A DNA stretch of 14,834 nucleotides from MGBC108787 sp964430695 (GTDB lineage: Bacteria; Bacillota_I; Bacilli_A; RF39; UBA660). The stretch covers positions 1 to 14,834 of the forward strand of contig CAYSFO010000038.1 in NCBI GenBank assembly GCA_964430695.1, given 5' to 3'. Shown here in pieces: positions 1 to 7,403 of the stretch (positions are counted from its first letter, which is position 1; each line of letters begins with the position of its first letter). A model generated the notes under the pieces. It saw only the letters and a program-made list of their open reading frames with translations, made no database searches and was not told where the DNA came from. The position numbers and the translations under genes were made by a program.

Positions 1-17
1 AGATTTTCAGAAAAGGA

Positions 18-368
18 TCAGTGTGATTGAAAATGCAGGAGGATTGAAGCTTGACCTTCTAATAAAATTTCTTTTGGTGAAATAGAATCTAACATAACGA
101 TTTCTTCTTTTTTATATACTGTATATGTTAATTTAACTTCCCCATGTACTTGAACAAACATTTTATCCCCTGGTAATTTTAATTCATAAGTCTCTGTTCC
201 GGCTTTTTTATTTTGAGAAATTAATTCTCCTAAAAATTTACCATTTCTTAAAGCTGGATAATATTCAAAATTTAATCTTTTAAATGCTAATGTATTGTAT
301 TTTTTTAAAGCTCTTTCTAATTTACGATACTCATTTTCATCAATATAATCTAAAACATAACCTTTCAT
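18..368 (-). CDS. Small conserved-looking protein of unknown function (116 aa)
   Basis: I do not recognise this protein. The N-terminal third is charged and probably helical (residues 8-25, rich in E, K and R). The C-terminal half alternates hydrophobic and charged residues (around KMFVQVHGEVKLTYTV and EEIVMLDSI), which suggests beta-strands. There is no signal peptide or membrane segment, so it is probably cytosolic. The ATG is supported by a GGGGGA Shine-Dalgarno site about 6 bases upstream and by a consensus promoter at 399-427. It ends in TGA inside the window and is complete. Its own promoter separates it from the Smr gene upstream. The overall shape faintly resembles small RelE-like proteins, but no motif proves this and no antitoxin partner is visible. 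Confidence 0.75.
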   Translation of the reverse strand: MKGYVLDYIDENEYRKLERALKKYNTLAFKRLNFEYYPALRNGKFLGELISQNKKAGTETYELKLPGDKMFVQVHGEVKLTYTVYKKEEIVMLDSISPKEILLEGQASILLHFQSH

Positions 369-398
369 AATTTTCCCCCAATTTCTTTTTATGCATCC

Positions 399-427
399 AT
401 TATAGCATAAAAGTCACAAAATGTCAA
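399..427 (-). promoter_or_regulatory. Consensus sigma-A promoter for the 116-aa gene
   Basis: Read on the minus strand, TTGACA (422-427) and TATAAT (399-404) are separated by exactly 17 bp, and TGC just before the -10 adds an extended -10 element. Both hexamers match the consensus perfectly. The predicted start lies about 25 bases before the ATG. Confidence 0.85.
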
Positions 428-442
428 ATTGATGTCCAATTT
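426..442. promoter_or_regulatory. Inverted repeat overlapping the -35, candidate operator
   Basis: AAATTG, a 5-base spacer (ATGTC) and CAATTT form a perfect 6-bp inverted repeat. One arm overlaps the -35 hexamer of the strong promoter. A repressor site there would explain how such a strong promoter is kept in check. It is AT-rich and could be chance. Confidence 0.3.
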
Positions 443-466
443 TCTTATTGCTTGCACATTATATCA

Positions 467-736
467 CTATTTTCTCTGTTTGTCAAATGCTAATTCAACA
501 ACAGTTACACCTTGATTCCAAGAATCTAAATGAAACTGCTTTACTTCCTTCATATGGCTTAAATAATAATGTACTTCTTTTTTTAAAATACCACTGCCTT
601 TCCCATGTACAATTAGTATGGTTTTATTTTTTAATTTTATGTTATCATGAATAAAGATTTTTAAAACGGTATAGACGGTATCACGAGTTTCTCCATGAAC
701 ATCCAGTTTAGGATATTTATCCAGCATTTGGAGCAT
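467..736 (-). CDS. Stand-alone Smr-domain protein
   Basis: An 89-residue protein that is essentially one Smr (small MutS-related) domain. The first Smr motif appears as LDVHGE (residues 11-16) and the second as VHGKGSG (43-49), followed by the usual alternating strand pattern to the end (VTVVEL). Smr domains occur at the C-terminus of MutS2 and as free proteins, and act as nucleases or RNA/DNA-binding modules; the target here cannot be read from sequence. The gene overlaps the end of the upstream PfkB kinase. The first ATG gives a 20-bp overlap; a second ATG three codons later (725-727) gives 11 bp. Neither has a clear Shine-Dalgarno site, so translation probably depends on reinitiation by ribosomes finishing the kinase. 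Confidence 0.85.
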   Translation of the reverse strand: MLQMLDKYPKLDVHGETRDTVYTVLKIFIHDNIKLKNKTILIVHGKGSGILKKEVHYYLSHMKEVKQFHLDSWNQGVTVVELAFDKQRK

Positions 737-1691
737 TTTGTTCTTGATTTTCTACTGGAGCTTCTGCTTCATTTGGGTTCACTAATTTACCAAATTTATT
801 TTCATAAAAACTCACTATGTCACTTAAAATAGGAATAGATAAAGTGGCACCAATGGTTTTCTTTGACATACTTTCTGCAATTGCGGCTAAACGAATCGTT
901 GTCTCCATATCATAACCAACTGTTAACCCATAACTAATCATAGCAACAAATGTATCATGAGCTCCCGTCTTGTCTACTTCCTCCGCATTAATAGAAGCAA
1001 GAACTTTAATTTCATTGTTTAGTGAATAAACGGTACCTTTTCCTTCTATGGTAATTAATAAATTAATATGCGGATATTTATCAATAATTTTTTTATAAAT
1101 ATTAGACATGGTTATAGGAGAAGCAAAATCTATTTTCATTCCTGTCATGGCTTCTGCAACTTCACTCGAACAAACTACATATTTGGCATATTTAAAGAAG
1201 TCCAATAATCCTTGTTGAGGTGTTTTGGCATTTAATACAGTAATCGCATTGCTATACTTATTAAACGCATAAACAGAAGCATTGTATTCTAAACCATCCA
1301 CAACGACACAATCCATACTTGCATCATACTCATATTTTTTGATATTAATTTCATTGAGTTCTGTTGAAATCGTTGTACGGGAATTATTTTGTTTATTAAT
1401 CATGATATAAGATGTAGGTGTTTTAACATCATAATTTGTTTCTAAATAATTCGTTTTTACACGATTTTCTTCCATATTTTTCTTAATTGTATTTCCTGTT
1501 TCATCATAACCAATCACACCTGAAATATAAGATTCCATATTCCATTTTCCTAAAGCATAAGCAACAATATTAGCAGCACCACCACTACAAGTAATCATTT
1601 CTTTCGTTACATTTTTACTTCCCTCTGTAGGATAAGCATCCATTAAAATATTGATATCATAAACTAAACGTCCTATACTTAAAGTTTTCAT
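717..1691 (-). CDS. PfkB/ribokinase-family carbohydrate kinase
   Basis: A cytosolic ATP-dependent kinase of the ribokinase superfamily (324 aa), probably phosphorylating a sugar or nucleoside; the substrate is not evident. The N-terminal SGGAANIVAYALGKW block (about 36-50) is the substrate-side glycine motif. The C-terminal signature is DKTGAHDTF (240-248), where the family norm is GAGD; the third residue of this anion-hole motif is His instead of Gly, while the catalytic Asp (D246) is kept. The tail (about 305-324) is low-complexity, rich in N, E, A and P. A frame open to a GTG three codons upstream exists, but that GTG lies inside the Shine-Dalgarno AGGGTG, so the ATG at 1689-1691 is preferred. 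It has its own promoter after the preceding gene's terminator and overlaps the Smr gene. Confidence 0.88.
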   Translation of the reverse strand: MKTLSIGRLVYDINILMDAYPTEGSKNVTKEMITCSGGAANIVAYALGKWNMESYISGVIGYDETGNTIKKNMEENRVKTNYLETNYDVKTPTSYIMINKQNNSRTTISTELNEINIKKYEYDASMDCVVVDGLEYNASVYAFNKYSNAITVLNAKTPQQGLLDFFKYAKYVVCSSEVAEAMTGMKIDFASPITMSNIYKKIIDKYPHINLLITIEGKGTVYSLNNEIKVLASINAEEVDKTGAHDTFVAMISYGLTVGYDMETTIRLAAIAESMSKKTIGATLSIPILSDIVSFYENKFGKLVNPNEAEAPVENQEQNAPNAG

Positions 1692-1716
1692 TTGTATCAC
1701 CCTATTCTTATTTCTT

Positions 1717-1722
1717 ATTATA
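1717..1722 (-). promoter_or_regulatory. -10 element (TATAAT) of the pfkB-like gene
   Basis: A perfect minus-strand TATAAT lies 26 bases before the ATG, between an upstream terminator and the kinase SD. No good -35 is present; the 17-bp position falls in the T-tract of the terminator. Confidence 0.5.
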
Positions 1723-1738
1723 CTATACTATTTGCAAG

Positions 1739-1762
1739 AAAAAAAGTCTTAGTAGTAAGACT
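1739..1762 (-). terminator. Rho-independent terminator of the lysine-rich membrane protein gene
   Basis: On the minus strand a perfect 7-bp stem AGTCTTA / TAAGACT with a 4-base loop is followed by seven T. It lies 20 bases after the stop codon of the 1782-3431 gene. Confidence 0.85.
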
Positions 1763-1781
1763 CTTTACAATTAATTTTCTT

Positions 1782-3431
1782 TTACTTACTTGGCATATCA
1801 AATAAATAATAAGCATCTTGCACCTTGCTATTTTCTTTTATTTTACTTCCATTATAAGCATACAATTTATTTTTATAAATACCAATATTTTCATACTTGT
1901 AAGCTAATATACTACTATGATCTGTACTATTACGATCTCTAGTTCCATCATAAGTAACTTTATATTTTCCATCGCTCATATATTCCAAATCTGTAATAAT
2001 CACATCGCCTTCCACAGTGGAAGTAACAATTCTTAAAACACTTGGTATTCCATTTTTTACATTTTCGATAAATACATCATAAGCTCCGGCATTATACACC
2101 GTACCATGATCAATCGTATAATTTCCATCTTTTTTTGCATCTTTTATCGAAAAATTATTAGGTAGCAATTCTAATTTTTTAAAAGTGGTATCAATATCAC
2201 AAGAATTCCCTTTTCCATACGTAATATTAACTTCATTCAAGAGTACTCCGTTTTTGATTCCATATTCTGTAATCGTATAATCTTGTTTTTCATTATAGTA
2301 ATAAGTTCTACCATCACAATCTAATATTTGGTAACTAGCTATAATCTTTTCTAAATCCTGTTTTAAAGACCATAAACTTCGAAAACTACTAAAAGTCGCT
2401 GAATAAGCACAACATTCTTCTTTTAGTTTTGTAAATTTAGGCACTTCTAAAACTTTTCCAGATGCTTCGGATGTATAAGTAGATATTCCATAAGGAATCA
2501 TTAATAAGACACCTATAATTAGGAATATAATGGAAGCAACAATCAAAGGATAATTTTTTTTAGATTTCTTAACGGTTACAGGAATTTGTTCTAATTGATT
2601 TGTCTTCTCTATTTTAATTTTTTGTTTTTGTATTCTTTTTTCTTCAATTGTTTTTATTTTTAAGTGAATTGTTTTAAAAAATGAACTAATTTTTGCACCA
2701 ATAACTTTACCGAATGTTTGAATACCCAAACCTATTGTTTTGGTTATATTTTTTAATTTTGTTATGCATATCTCAATAGATATTGATTTCTTTTCTGCTT
2801 GTCTCGATACTTCTTCTTTTCTATTTTTTTTTGTTTCTAAAGGCGTTTTAATCTCTTGTTTGTGCTCTAAAGGAACAACTTTTACTTCTTTCTTTTTTTG
2901 ATTATCTTGTTTAGAAACTACATTCTCTTTTTGAGTTTGACTTTTTTCTACTTTATTTTCTACTTTTTTATTGTCTATCGGAACAACTTTCGGTTGTTTC
3001 TTTTTTGGAATATCTTGTTTAGGAACAACAATTTCTCTTAAAGTTTGATTTTTTTCTATTTTATTTTCTTCTTTTTGTTTTTCTTTAGGAACAACTTTCG
3101 GCTGTTTCTTTTTTGGGAAATTTTGCTGTGGAGTTTGTTTAGAAACAACATTTTCCTTTAAAGGTTTATTCTTTTTTATCTTACTTTCTTCTTTTTTAAC
3201 ATTCTTTTTACTTTGTGAAATTGTCTTCGTATTTTTTTTAGTAGCTGATTGCTGTCCTTTCTTTTTCGGTGTATTTTTAGCCTCAGACTTTGGTTTTGCC
3301 GTTTCTTTCGTTTTCGATTTTTGATTAGTTTGTACGGAAGTGTTTTGAGTCTTTTTCTTAACATTCTTCTTGGAATTGTTATTTACATTTTGCTTTTTTT
3401 TCTTCTTGGCATTCTTTTTTCTTTGTGCCAT
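1782..3431 (-). CDS. Lysine-rich single-pass membrane protein with tandem repeats, unknown function
   Basis: A 549-residue protein in three parts. Residues 1-215 are extremely rich in K, Q, N and T, probably disordered, and contain about three copies of a 36-residue repeat (92-197) marked by VVxKQ, PKKKQ and KVVP. Residues 218-285 look like basic amphipathic helices. A transmembrane segment covers about 294-314 (YPLIVASIIFLIIGVLLMIP), followed by an extracytoplasmic domain of about 230 residues with four Cys (340, 341, 372, 411) and many Tyr/Asn, probably beta-rich. By the positive-inside rule the lysine-rich part is cytoplasmic, where it could bind nucleic acid or anionic lipid; that is inference. 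The ATG has a GGCGGTGG-type SD site. It is monocistronic: its own promoter and terminator flank it. I recognise no family. Confidence 0.85.
   Translation of the reverse strand: MAQRKKNAKKKKKQNVNNNSKKNVKKKTQNTSVQTNQKSKTKETAKPKSEAKNTPKKKGQQSATKKNTKTISQSKKNVKKEESKIKKNKPLKENVVSKQTPQQNFPKKKQPKVVPKEKQKEENKIEKNQTLREIVVPKQDIPKKKQPKVVPIDNKKVENKVEKSQTQKENVVSKQDNQKKKEVKVVPLEHKQEIKTPLETKKNRKEEVSRQAEKKSISIEICITKLKNITKTIGLGIQTFGKVIGAKISSFFKTIHLKIKTIEEKRIQKQKIKIEKTNQLEQIPVTVKKSKKNYPLIVASIIFLIIGVLLMIPYGISTYTSEASGKVLEVPKFTKLKEECCAYSATFSSFRSLWSLKQDLEKIIASYQILDCDGRTYYYNEKQDYTITEYGIKNGVLLNEVNITYGKGNSCDIDTTFKKLELLPNNFSIKDAKKDGNYTIDHGTVYNAGAYDVFIENVKNGIPSVLRIVTSTVEGDVIITDLEYMSDGKYKVTYDGTRDRNSTDHSSILAYKYENIGIYKNKLYAYNGSKIKENSKVQDAYYLFDMPSK
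2841..3158 (-). repeat. Tandem ~36-residue coding repeats in the lysine-rich domain
   Basis: The segment encodes three imperfect units beginning at residues 92, 132 and 168 (KENVVSKQ, REIVVPKQ, KENVVSKQ), each followed by a KKK(Q/E) block and KVVP. At DNA level a stretch around 2985-3006 recurs almost unchanged around 3092-3113, so copy number could change by recombination or slippage. Confidence 0.75.
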
Positions 3432-3449
3432 AACATACCACCGCCTTTA

Positions 3450-3467
3450 ATTATAGGAACTATTATA
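3450..3467 (-). promoter_or_regulatory. Two -10 elements for the lysine-rich protein gene
   Basis: Two perfect minus-strand TATAAT hexamers (3462-3467 and 3450-3455) lie 12 bp apart upstream of the SD. No strong -35 is seen; a T-rich tract (3478-3486) precedes them. The upstream copy leaves a leader of about 25 bases. Confidence 0.45.
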
Positions 3468-3477
3468 ACGAAATTTG

Positions 3478-3537
3478 AAAAAAAAAGATAGTTATTTTAT
3501 ATCAATTTCATTAAATCTTTCTATAATTCTATCTTTT
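3478..3537 (-). terminator. Possible weak terminator after gltX
   Basis: AAAAGATAG inside the end of gltX can pair with CTATCTTTT just after its stop, followed by a run of T. The loop is about 37 bases and the stem is AT-rich, so this is weak. Confidence 0.25.
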
Positions 3538-5147
3538 CCTAAAATTTGCATAATACTATATAAATCTGGTGTCGTAGTTAACGTAGTAAGAGCAATTCGA
3601 ATCATATTTGTAACATCTACAATACTTCCACGATAAGAAGAGGGATCTTCTTTATAAAGTTTCATATTTGTTGCATAATTTAAAGATTCACATAGTTCTT
3701 TTATTCGATTAAACCATTCTTCTTGTGTATCTGCTTCCTTATAATAATTTTCTATGTATATATTTAGAATTTCTTTTACTTCTTTTAAATCATATTCCAA
3801 AAAGTCATAAGTTATGTCTTTAAAATATTCATCATACATATACCAAGTTTTTTCTTTAATCTCACTATAATACGTATAATCTTTTCTTGGTTTCTTTTGT
3901 TCTCTTTCGATATTATAAATAGACATGGAATACGCTTTATACTTCTTTAAAATTTCATGAAATTCTTTATCGTATTTTTCACTCCAAGCAAGAACACCCT
4001 CATATACTTCTTCTTTTGTTAAACGACTAATATAATTTTTGGAAATATTATCCAATTTATCTAAATCGAATAAAGCTCCACTAGCGCTCATCTTCTTTGG
4101 AGAAATTTCAAAATCAGTAAATGATGCATCTGGATGTCCTTCTCTCCATGCTTCGTAATTGGAATTCACAATTGTCATAATTGCTTCGATAACGGCATAA
4201 ATAGGGTATCCCTTTTCTTCATAATACGTCATTTTTGCTTCCGGATCTAGCCTCTTAGAAATCTTACGAACACTTTCTCCATCTTTTTTCAAAATCAAAG
4301 GGATATGAATATATTTAGGCATTTTAAATCCAAACGTCTTAAATAATTCATAATGTACTGGAATAGAACTTACCCATTCTTGGCCTCGAACCACATGCGT
4401 CGTATGCATTAAATGGTCATCTACTAAGTGAGCAAAGTGATAAGTTGGAAGTCCATTCGAAGATTTCATAATAGGAATATCAATATCATTTTCTGGAAAT
4501 TCCATTTCCCCATTCGCTAAATCGTTAAACTTAAACTTACGATTAAAATCTCCGCTACTTTTTAAACGAACGGTATATTTTTCACCATTTTTAATTTTTT
4601 CTATTGCTTCTTTCACAGGTAAATCACGATATTTGGCATATCTTCCATAAATACCAATTCTTCTTTTATCTCTGGCTTGACAAGCACGTATCTCATCCAT
4701 TTCTTCTTGTGTCAAAAAACAAGGATAGGCCTTTCCTTCCATAATTAAATGTTTAATAAAGGTATGATATATTTCTTTTCTTTCCGATTGAATATAAGGT
4801 CCATATTTCCCTTTAATTTCATTTATATCACGGTATTCATATTCATCAGGATACATTCCATAATAATCTAAAACAGAGCGAATATATTCAACAGCCCCTT
4901 CTACTTCACGAGATTGATCTGTATCTTCATTACGTAAATAAAAGATTCCCCCACTTTGTCTTGCTAACACATAATCAATTAATAATGGCATGAAATGTCC
5001 AATATGCATAAAACCTGTCGGACTTGGTGCAAATCTTGTTACTTTAGCACCCTCTTTTAAATCTCTTTCAGGATATTCACGCTCATAATCTGCAATTGTT
5101 TTTGTTAGGTTAGGAAATATTAAATCTGCTAATTCTTGCCTATTCAT
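3492..5147 (-). CDS. gltX: Glutamate--tRNA ligase
   Basis: Class I aminoacyl-tRNA synthetase that charges tRNA(Glu), and in many Bacillota also tRNA(Gln) before amidation. The HIGH signature is in FAPSPTGFMHIGH (39-51). YLRNEDTDQSR (70-80) binds substrate, HFAHLVDDHLMHTTHVVRGQE (from 237) is the typical GluRS block, and KISKR (295-299) is the KMSKS loop. These favour GluRS over GlnRS. At 551 residues it is longer than the usual 470-500 of bacterial GluRS: about 35 extra residues precede the catalytic core, and the anticodon-binding part is long and helical. The ATG has an AAAGAGGTG SD site 7 bases upstream. It is the last gene of the operon, 29 bp after the methyltransferase. Confidence 0.93.
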   Translation of the reverse strand: MNRQELADLIFPNLTKTIADYEREYPERDLKEGAKVTRFAPSPTGFMHIGHFMPLLIDYVLARQSGGIFYLRNEDTDQSREVEGAVEYIRSVLDYYGMYPDEYEYRDINEIKGKYGPYIQSERKEIYHTFIKHLIMEGKAYPCFLTQEEMDEIRACQARDKRRIGIYGRYAKYRDLPVKEAIEKIKNGEKYTVRLKSSGDFNRKFKFNDLANGEMEFPENDIDIPIMKSSNGLPTYHFAHLVDDHLMHTTHVVRGQEWVSSIPVHYELFKTFGFKMPKYIHIPLILKKDGESVRKISKRLDPEAKMTYYEEKGYPIYAVIEAIMTIVNSNYEAWREGHPDASFTDFEISPKKMSASGALFDLDKLDNISKNYISRLTKEEVYEGVLAWSEKYDKEFHEILKKYKAYSMSIYNIEREQKKPRKDYTYYSEIKEKTWYMYDEYFKDITYDFLEYDLKEVKEILNIYIENYYKEADTQEEWFNRIKELCESLNYATNMKLYKEDPSSYRGSIVDVTNMIRIALTTLTTTPDLYSIMQILGKDRIIERFNEIDIK

Positions 5148-5176
5148 TTTAAAACACCTCTTTCAAAAATATTATT

Positions 5177-6004
5177 TCAATTGTTTTTTAATTTTTTTCC
5201 AATATACATCGCATGACCACAAGTTTCCACAATAGATGTATCTTCTGCTGTTTTAGAAATTAACTTAATAATTTCATCAAACATAACTTTATCATTTATA
5301 TTATATAATTTATCTTCTTTCTCATAGCCAAAACCACGAATAGATAATACTTTCTGTTTTTCAAAGCCATTACTTTCAAAAAGATTTTCTATTTCCTTTG
5401 AAGTTGGATAATAGCCTTCTTGAAACCCACTGGTTACATTATTGCTAAATTTCCCACTTTCAAAAACAGTTTTTAAATTTTCTATATCTACCTGTTCTGG
5501 ATGTCTAAAATAGCGGTCTACAATAGCTATACTTCCTGAAAGATAAGGAATAAAACTGGCAAATACTAAACCATCTTTTTTTAAAACTCTATTTACTTCT
5601 TGAATGCATTTATTTCTTTCTATTTCTTCTAATAAATGATACAAAGGGCCAAACAATAATACTACATCAAATTTTTCATTTTCATACTTACTCAAATCAA
5701 TAGCATTTACTACTTCACAAGAAAGTACATTTTCGTAATTTCCTTGCTCTTTTTCATTTTTTGCTTGTTCTATTAATTCTTCAGATAAATCTGCTAAATG
5801 CATTTTATATCCTTTTTTGGACAAAGGAAAAGTATAAACTCCTGCTGCACCACCAAGATCAAGAATTTCAGCATCACTAGGTAAATATTGTTCTAAAATT
5901 TTGAAAGTCATTTCGTATTCTAATCTACCACTGTTATCATTTATCAATCTATCTTTTTCATTAAATTCTTTATAATAATTTTTAATCCTGTAAAAATCTG
6001 TCAC
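5177..6004 (-). CDS. Class I SAM-dependent methyltransferase
   Basis: A 275-residue cytosolic methyltransferase with a Rossmann-type AdoMet-binding fold. Motif I is ILDLGGAAG (47-55), the acidic end of strand 2 is in LADLS (70-74), and FDVVLLFGPLYHL (112-124) with the following EVNRVLKKDGLVFASF (135-150) matches the strand 4 to 5 region of the Methyltransf_11/25 type. The acceptor substrate cannot be deduced. The start is GTG, overlapping the cyclophilin stop as GTGA; a GGAGG SD site lies 7 bases upstream inside that gene, so the two are translationally coupled. A nearby ATG four bases upstream is out of frame. Confidence 0.88.
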   Translation of the reverse strand: MTDFYRIKNYYKEFNEKDRLINDNSGRLEYEMTFKILEQYLPSDAEILDLGGAAGVYTFPLSKKGYKMHLADLSEELIEQAKNEKEQGNYENVLSCEVVNAIDLSKYENEKFDVVLLFGPLYHLLEEIERNKCIQEVNRVLKKDGLVFASFIPYLSGSIAIVDRYFRHPEQVDIENLKTVFESGKFSNNVTSGFQEGYYPTSKEIENLFESNGFEKQKVLSIRGFGYEKEDKLYNINDKVMFDEIIKLISKTAEDTSIVETCGHAMYIGKKLKNN

Positions 6005-6621
6005 TCATTTTCCTCCACGATTTTTACAAATTCCATTCTAACTATTTTAATATCTTTTATAGGTTTATCATTATTATCCGTTAGAACACTTGCAATTTCA
6101 TCTACAACATCCATACCAGCAATCACACGACCAAACGCTGCGTACTGTCCATCTAAGCCCGTATTATCCTGATGCATAATAAAGAACTGGCTACTTGCAC
6201 TATCCATACTTATACTATTTCTAGCCATCGAAAGTACACCTCTTTCATGACTCAAGTTATTTGTAACTCCATTAGCACTAAATTCTCCTTTAATCGTACT
6301 GGCATCTCTTCCTAGACTCGTTCCATCACCAGCTTGAATCACAAAATCTTTGATAACGCGGTGAAAAATAAGTTCATTATAAAAATCACTTTCTACTAAC
6401 TTTTTAAAATTCTTAACCGTTATAGGGGCGACATCAGGATAAAGTTCTAATAAAATTTTTTTATCCTCTTCTATATAAATTAGAACATTGTCTGTTTGTT
6501 TATTCGTTTCTTGATATGTGATATTCTCATACTCCATCTTTTCCCCTAAAGTTTCTTTTGTACAACCAGTTAAACAAAACATACATAAAACAAGAATAAC
6601 CATTACTTTTAACTTTTTCAT
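6001..6621 (-). CDS. Lipoprotein peptidyl-prolyl cis-trans isomerase, cyclophilin type
   Basis: A surface lipoprotein that catalyses proline isomerisation, presumably helping fold exported proteins. The signal peptide (1-19) ends in the lipobox LTGC with lipidated Cys20. The cyclophilin domain runs from about 45 to 200: FHRVIKDFVIQAGD (86-99) carries the catalytic Arg (R88), SQFFIMH (144-150) the hydrophobic pocket, and LDGQYAAFGRV (157-167) the third conserved block. At 206 residues it is a minimal single-domain form. Its ATG overlaps the upstream stop as ATGA and has an AAAGGA SD site about 10 bases upstream; its TGA overlaps the methyltransferase start. Confidence 0.93.
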   Translation of the reverse strand: MKKLKVMVILVLCMFCLTGCTKETLGEKMEYENITYQETNKQTDNVLIYIEEDKKILLELYPDVAPITVKNFKKLVESDFYNELIFHRVIKDFVIQAGDGTSLGRDASTIKGEFSANGVTNNLSHERGVLSMARNSISMDSASSQFFIMHQDNTGLDGQYAAFGRVIAGMDVVDEIASVLTDNNDKPIKDIKIVRMEFVKIVEENE

Positions 6622-7346
6622 TTTTTAATTTCCTTTCTTCTTAAATTTGCTAAATATTCTTTATCTTCTTTACTCACTCGATAACTATCTCTTATTTTAC
6701 TAATCGTTTTATTAAAAGTAAATATGTTTATTTTACTTTTCTTAAAATAATCTAAAGTTTGATTACGGTATTTAGTAAAGCATTCACACAACAACCAAGC
6801 AATACCCATATTCACATAATATTTATCTAATTCTATTTGATCGACCAATTTAAAAATCAATTTCAAATAATCTTCCTCAACATAAAAACTTAAAAAAACA
6901 ATTAAACCAACTCGTACTCTAAATTCTTCTTTACTTTTCAAATAATCAGAAAAATAAGAAAACCAAAACTCTTTATCTTGATTAACAATTTTTAAACTAT
7001 TACAAAATCCATCATTAATCGCCCAATTATCAATTAGAGAAACATAGGTATCTAAATACTTAAGTAAGACTTCTTTATCCTTTATTTCTCCTAAAACAAA
7101 GCCCTTAATCATTACTTCTTCATAATAATGGTTCTTAGAACATCCTAAGAATGATTCTACATTTCCTTTACTAATACTTTTAGCAATCTTTCTTTGCAAA
7201 GGAACTCTAATTCCTAGAATCTCGTACTTAGTCGTCGTAAGTTTGCTATGAAACTCCTTATATTTTTCCTCTTTTAAACTTTTTAAATACTCTAAATATT
7301 CTAAATATTCTTTTTCAGTCCATTTTTCTTTTATTAATTCTTTCAT
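6618..7346 (-). CDS. DNA alkylation repair enzyme, AlkD-like
   Basis: A HEAT-like-repeat DNA glycosylase of the DNA_alkylation family, which in AlkC/AlkD removes N3- and N7-alkylated purines. The protein (242 aa) is helical throughout. DNWAINDGF (106-114) carries the Trp/Asp pair (W108, D112) spaced as in the AlkD active site; FRVRVGLIVFL (142-152) supplies the conserved Arg segment and GIAWLLCECF (181-190) the later Trp. The frame is open for 42 codons upstream, but that extension crosses the previous gene's terminator and stop, has no family similarity and would carry no SD, so the ATG at 7344-7346 is chosen. This ATG also has no SD; the -10 sits only 6 bases away, implying a leaderless mRNA. 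It heads the alkD, cyclophilin, methyltransferase, gltX operon. Confidence 0.88.
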   Translation of the reverse strand: MKELIKEKWTEKEYLEYLEYLKSLKEEKYKEFHSKLTTTKYEILGIRVPLQRKIAKSISKGNVESFLGCSKNHYYEEVMIKGFVLGEIKDKEVLLKYLDTYVSLIDNWAINDGFCNSLKIVNQDKEFWFSYFSDYLKSKEEFRVRVGLIVFLSFYVEEDYLKLIFKLVDQIELDKYYVNMGIAWLLCECFTKYRNQTLDYFKKSKINIFTFNKTISKIRDSYRVSKEDKEYLANLRRKEIKK

Positions 7347-7352
7347 GATTTT

Positions 7353-7361
7353 AGTATAACA
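7353..7361 (-). promoter_or_regulatory. Extended -10 promoter abutting the alkD-like start
   Basis: TGTTATACT on the minus strand is an extended -10 (TGn plus TATACT). Transcription would begin at or within a base or two of the ATG (7346). No consensus -35 is seen; the region is the T-rich tail of a terminator. Confidence 0.5.
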
Positions 7362-7368
7362 TATTTTT

Positions 7369-7403
7369 AAAAAAGAAAAAGTTTTGAATAACTCAAAACT
7401 TTT
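7369..7403 (-). terminator. Rho-independent terminator of the 513-aa secreted protein gene
   Basis: A perfect 11-bp stem (7377-7387 with 7393-7403), loop of 5, followed on the minus strand by TCTTTTTT. The stop codon of the 513-aa gene overlaps the stem's first arm. Confidence 0.9.

Noticed and set aside
3392..3401. Run of eight A near the start of the lysine-rich protein as a phase-variation tract
   Set aside because: Poly-A runs of this length are expected where several Lys codons follow one another in an AT-rich genome; many similar runs exist, so there is no special signal.
3249..3491. Plus-strand open frame encoding a Phe/Leu-rich, apparently multi-membrane protein
   Set aside because: It is antisense to lysine-rich coding DNA; AAA/AAG codons read backwards give Phe/Leu, so the hydrophobicity is an artefact. 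It has no SD.
6001..6003. Possible Mycoplasma-type code with TGA as Trp
   Set aside because: TGA ends several genes at sensible points, including within 4-bp overlaps, and Trp codons at conserved positions are TGG.
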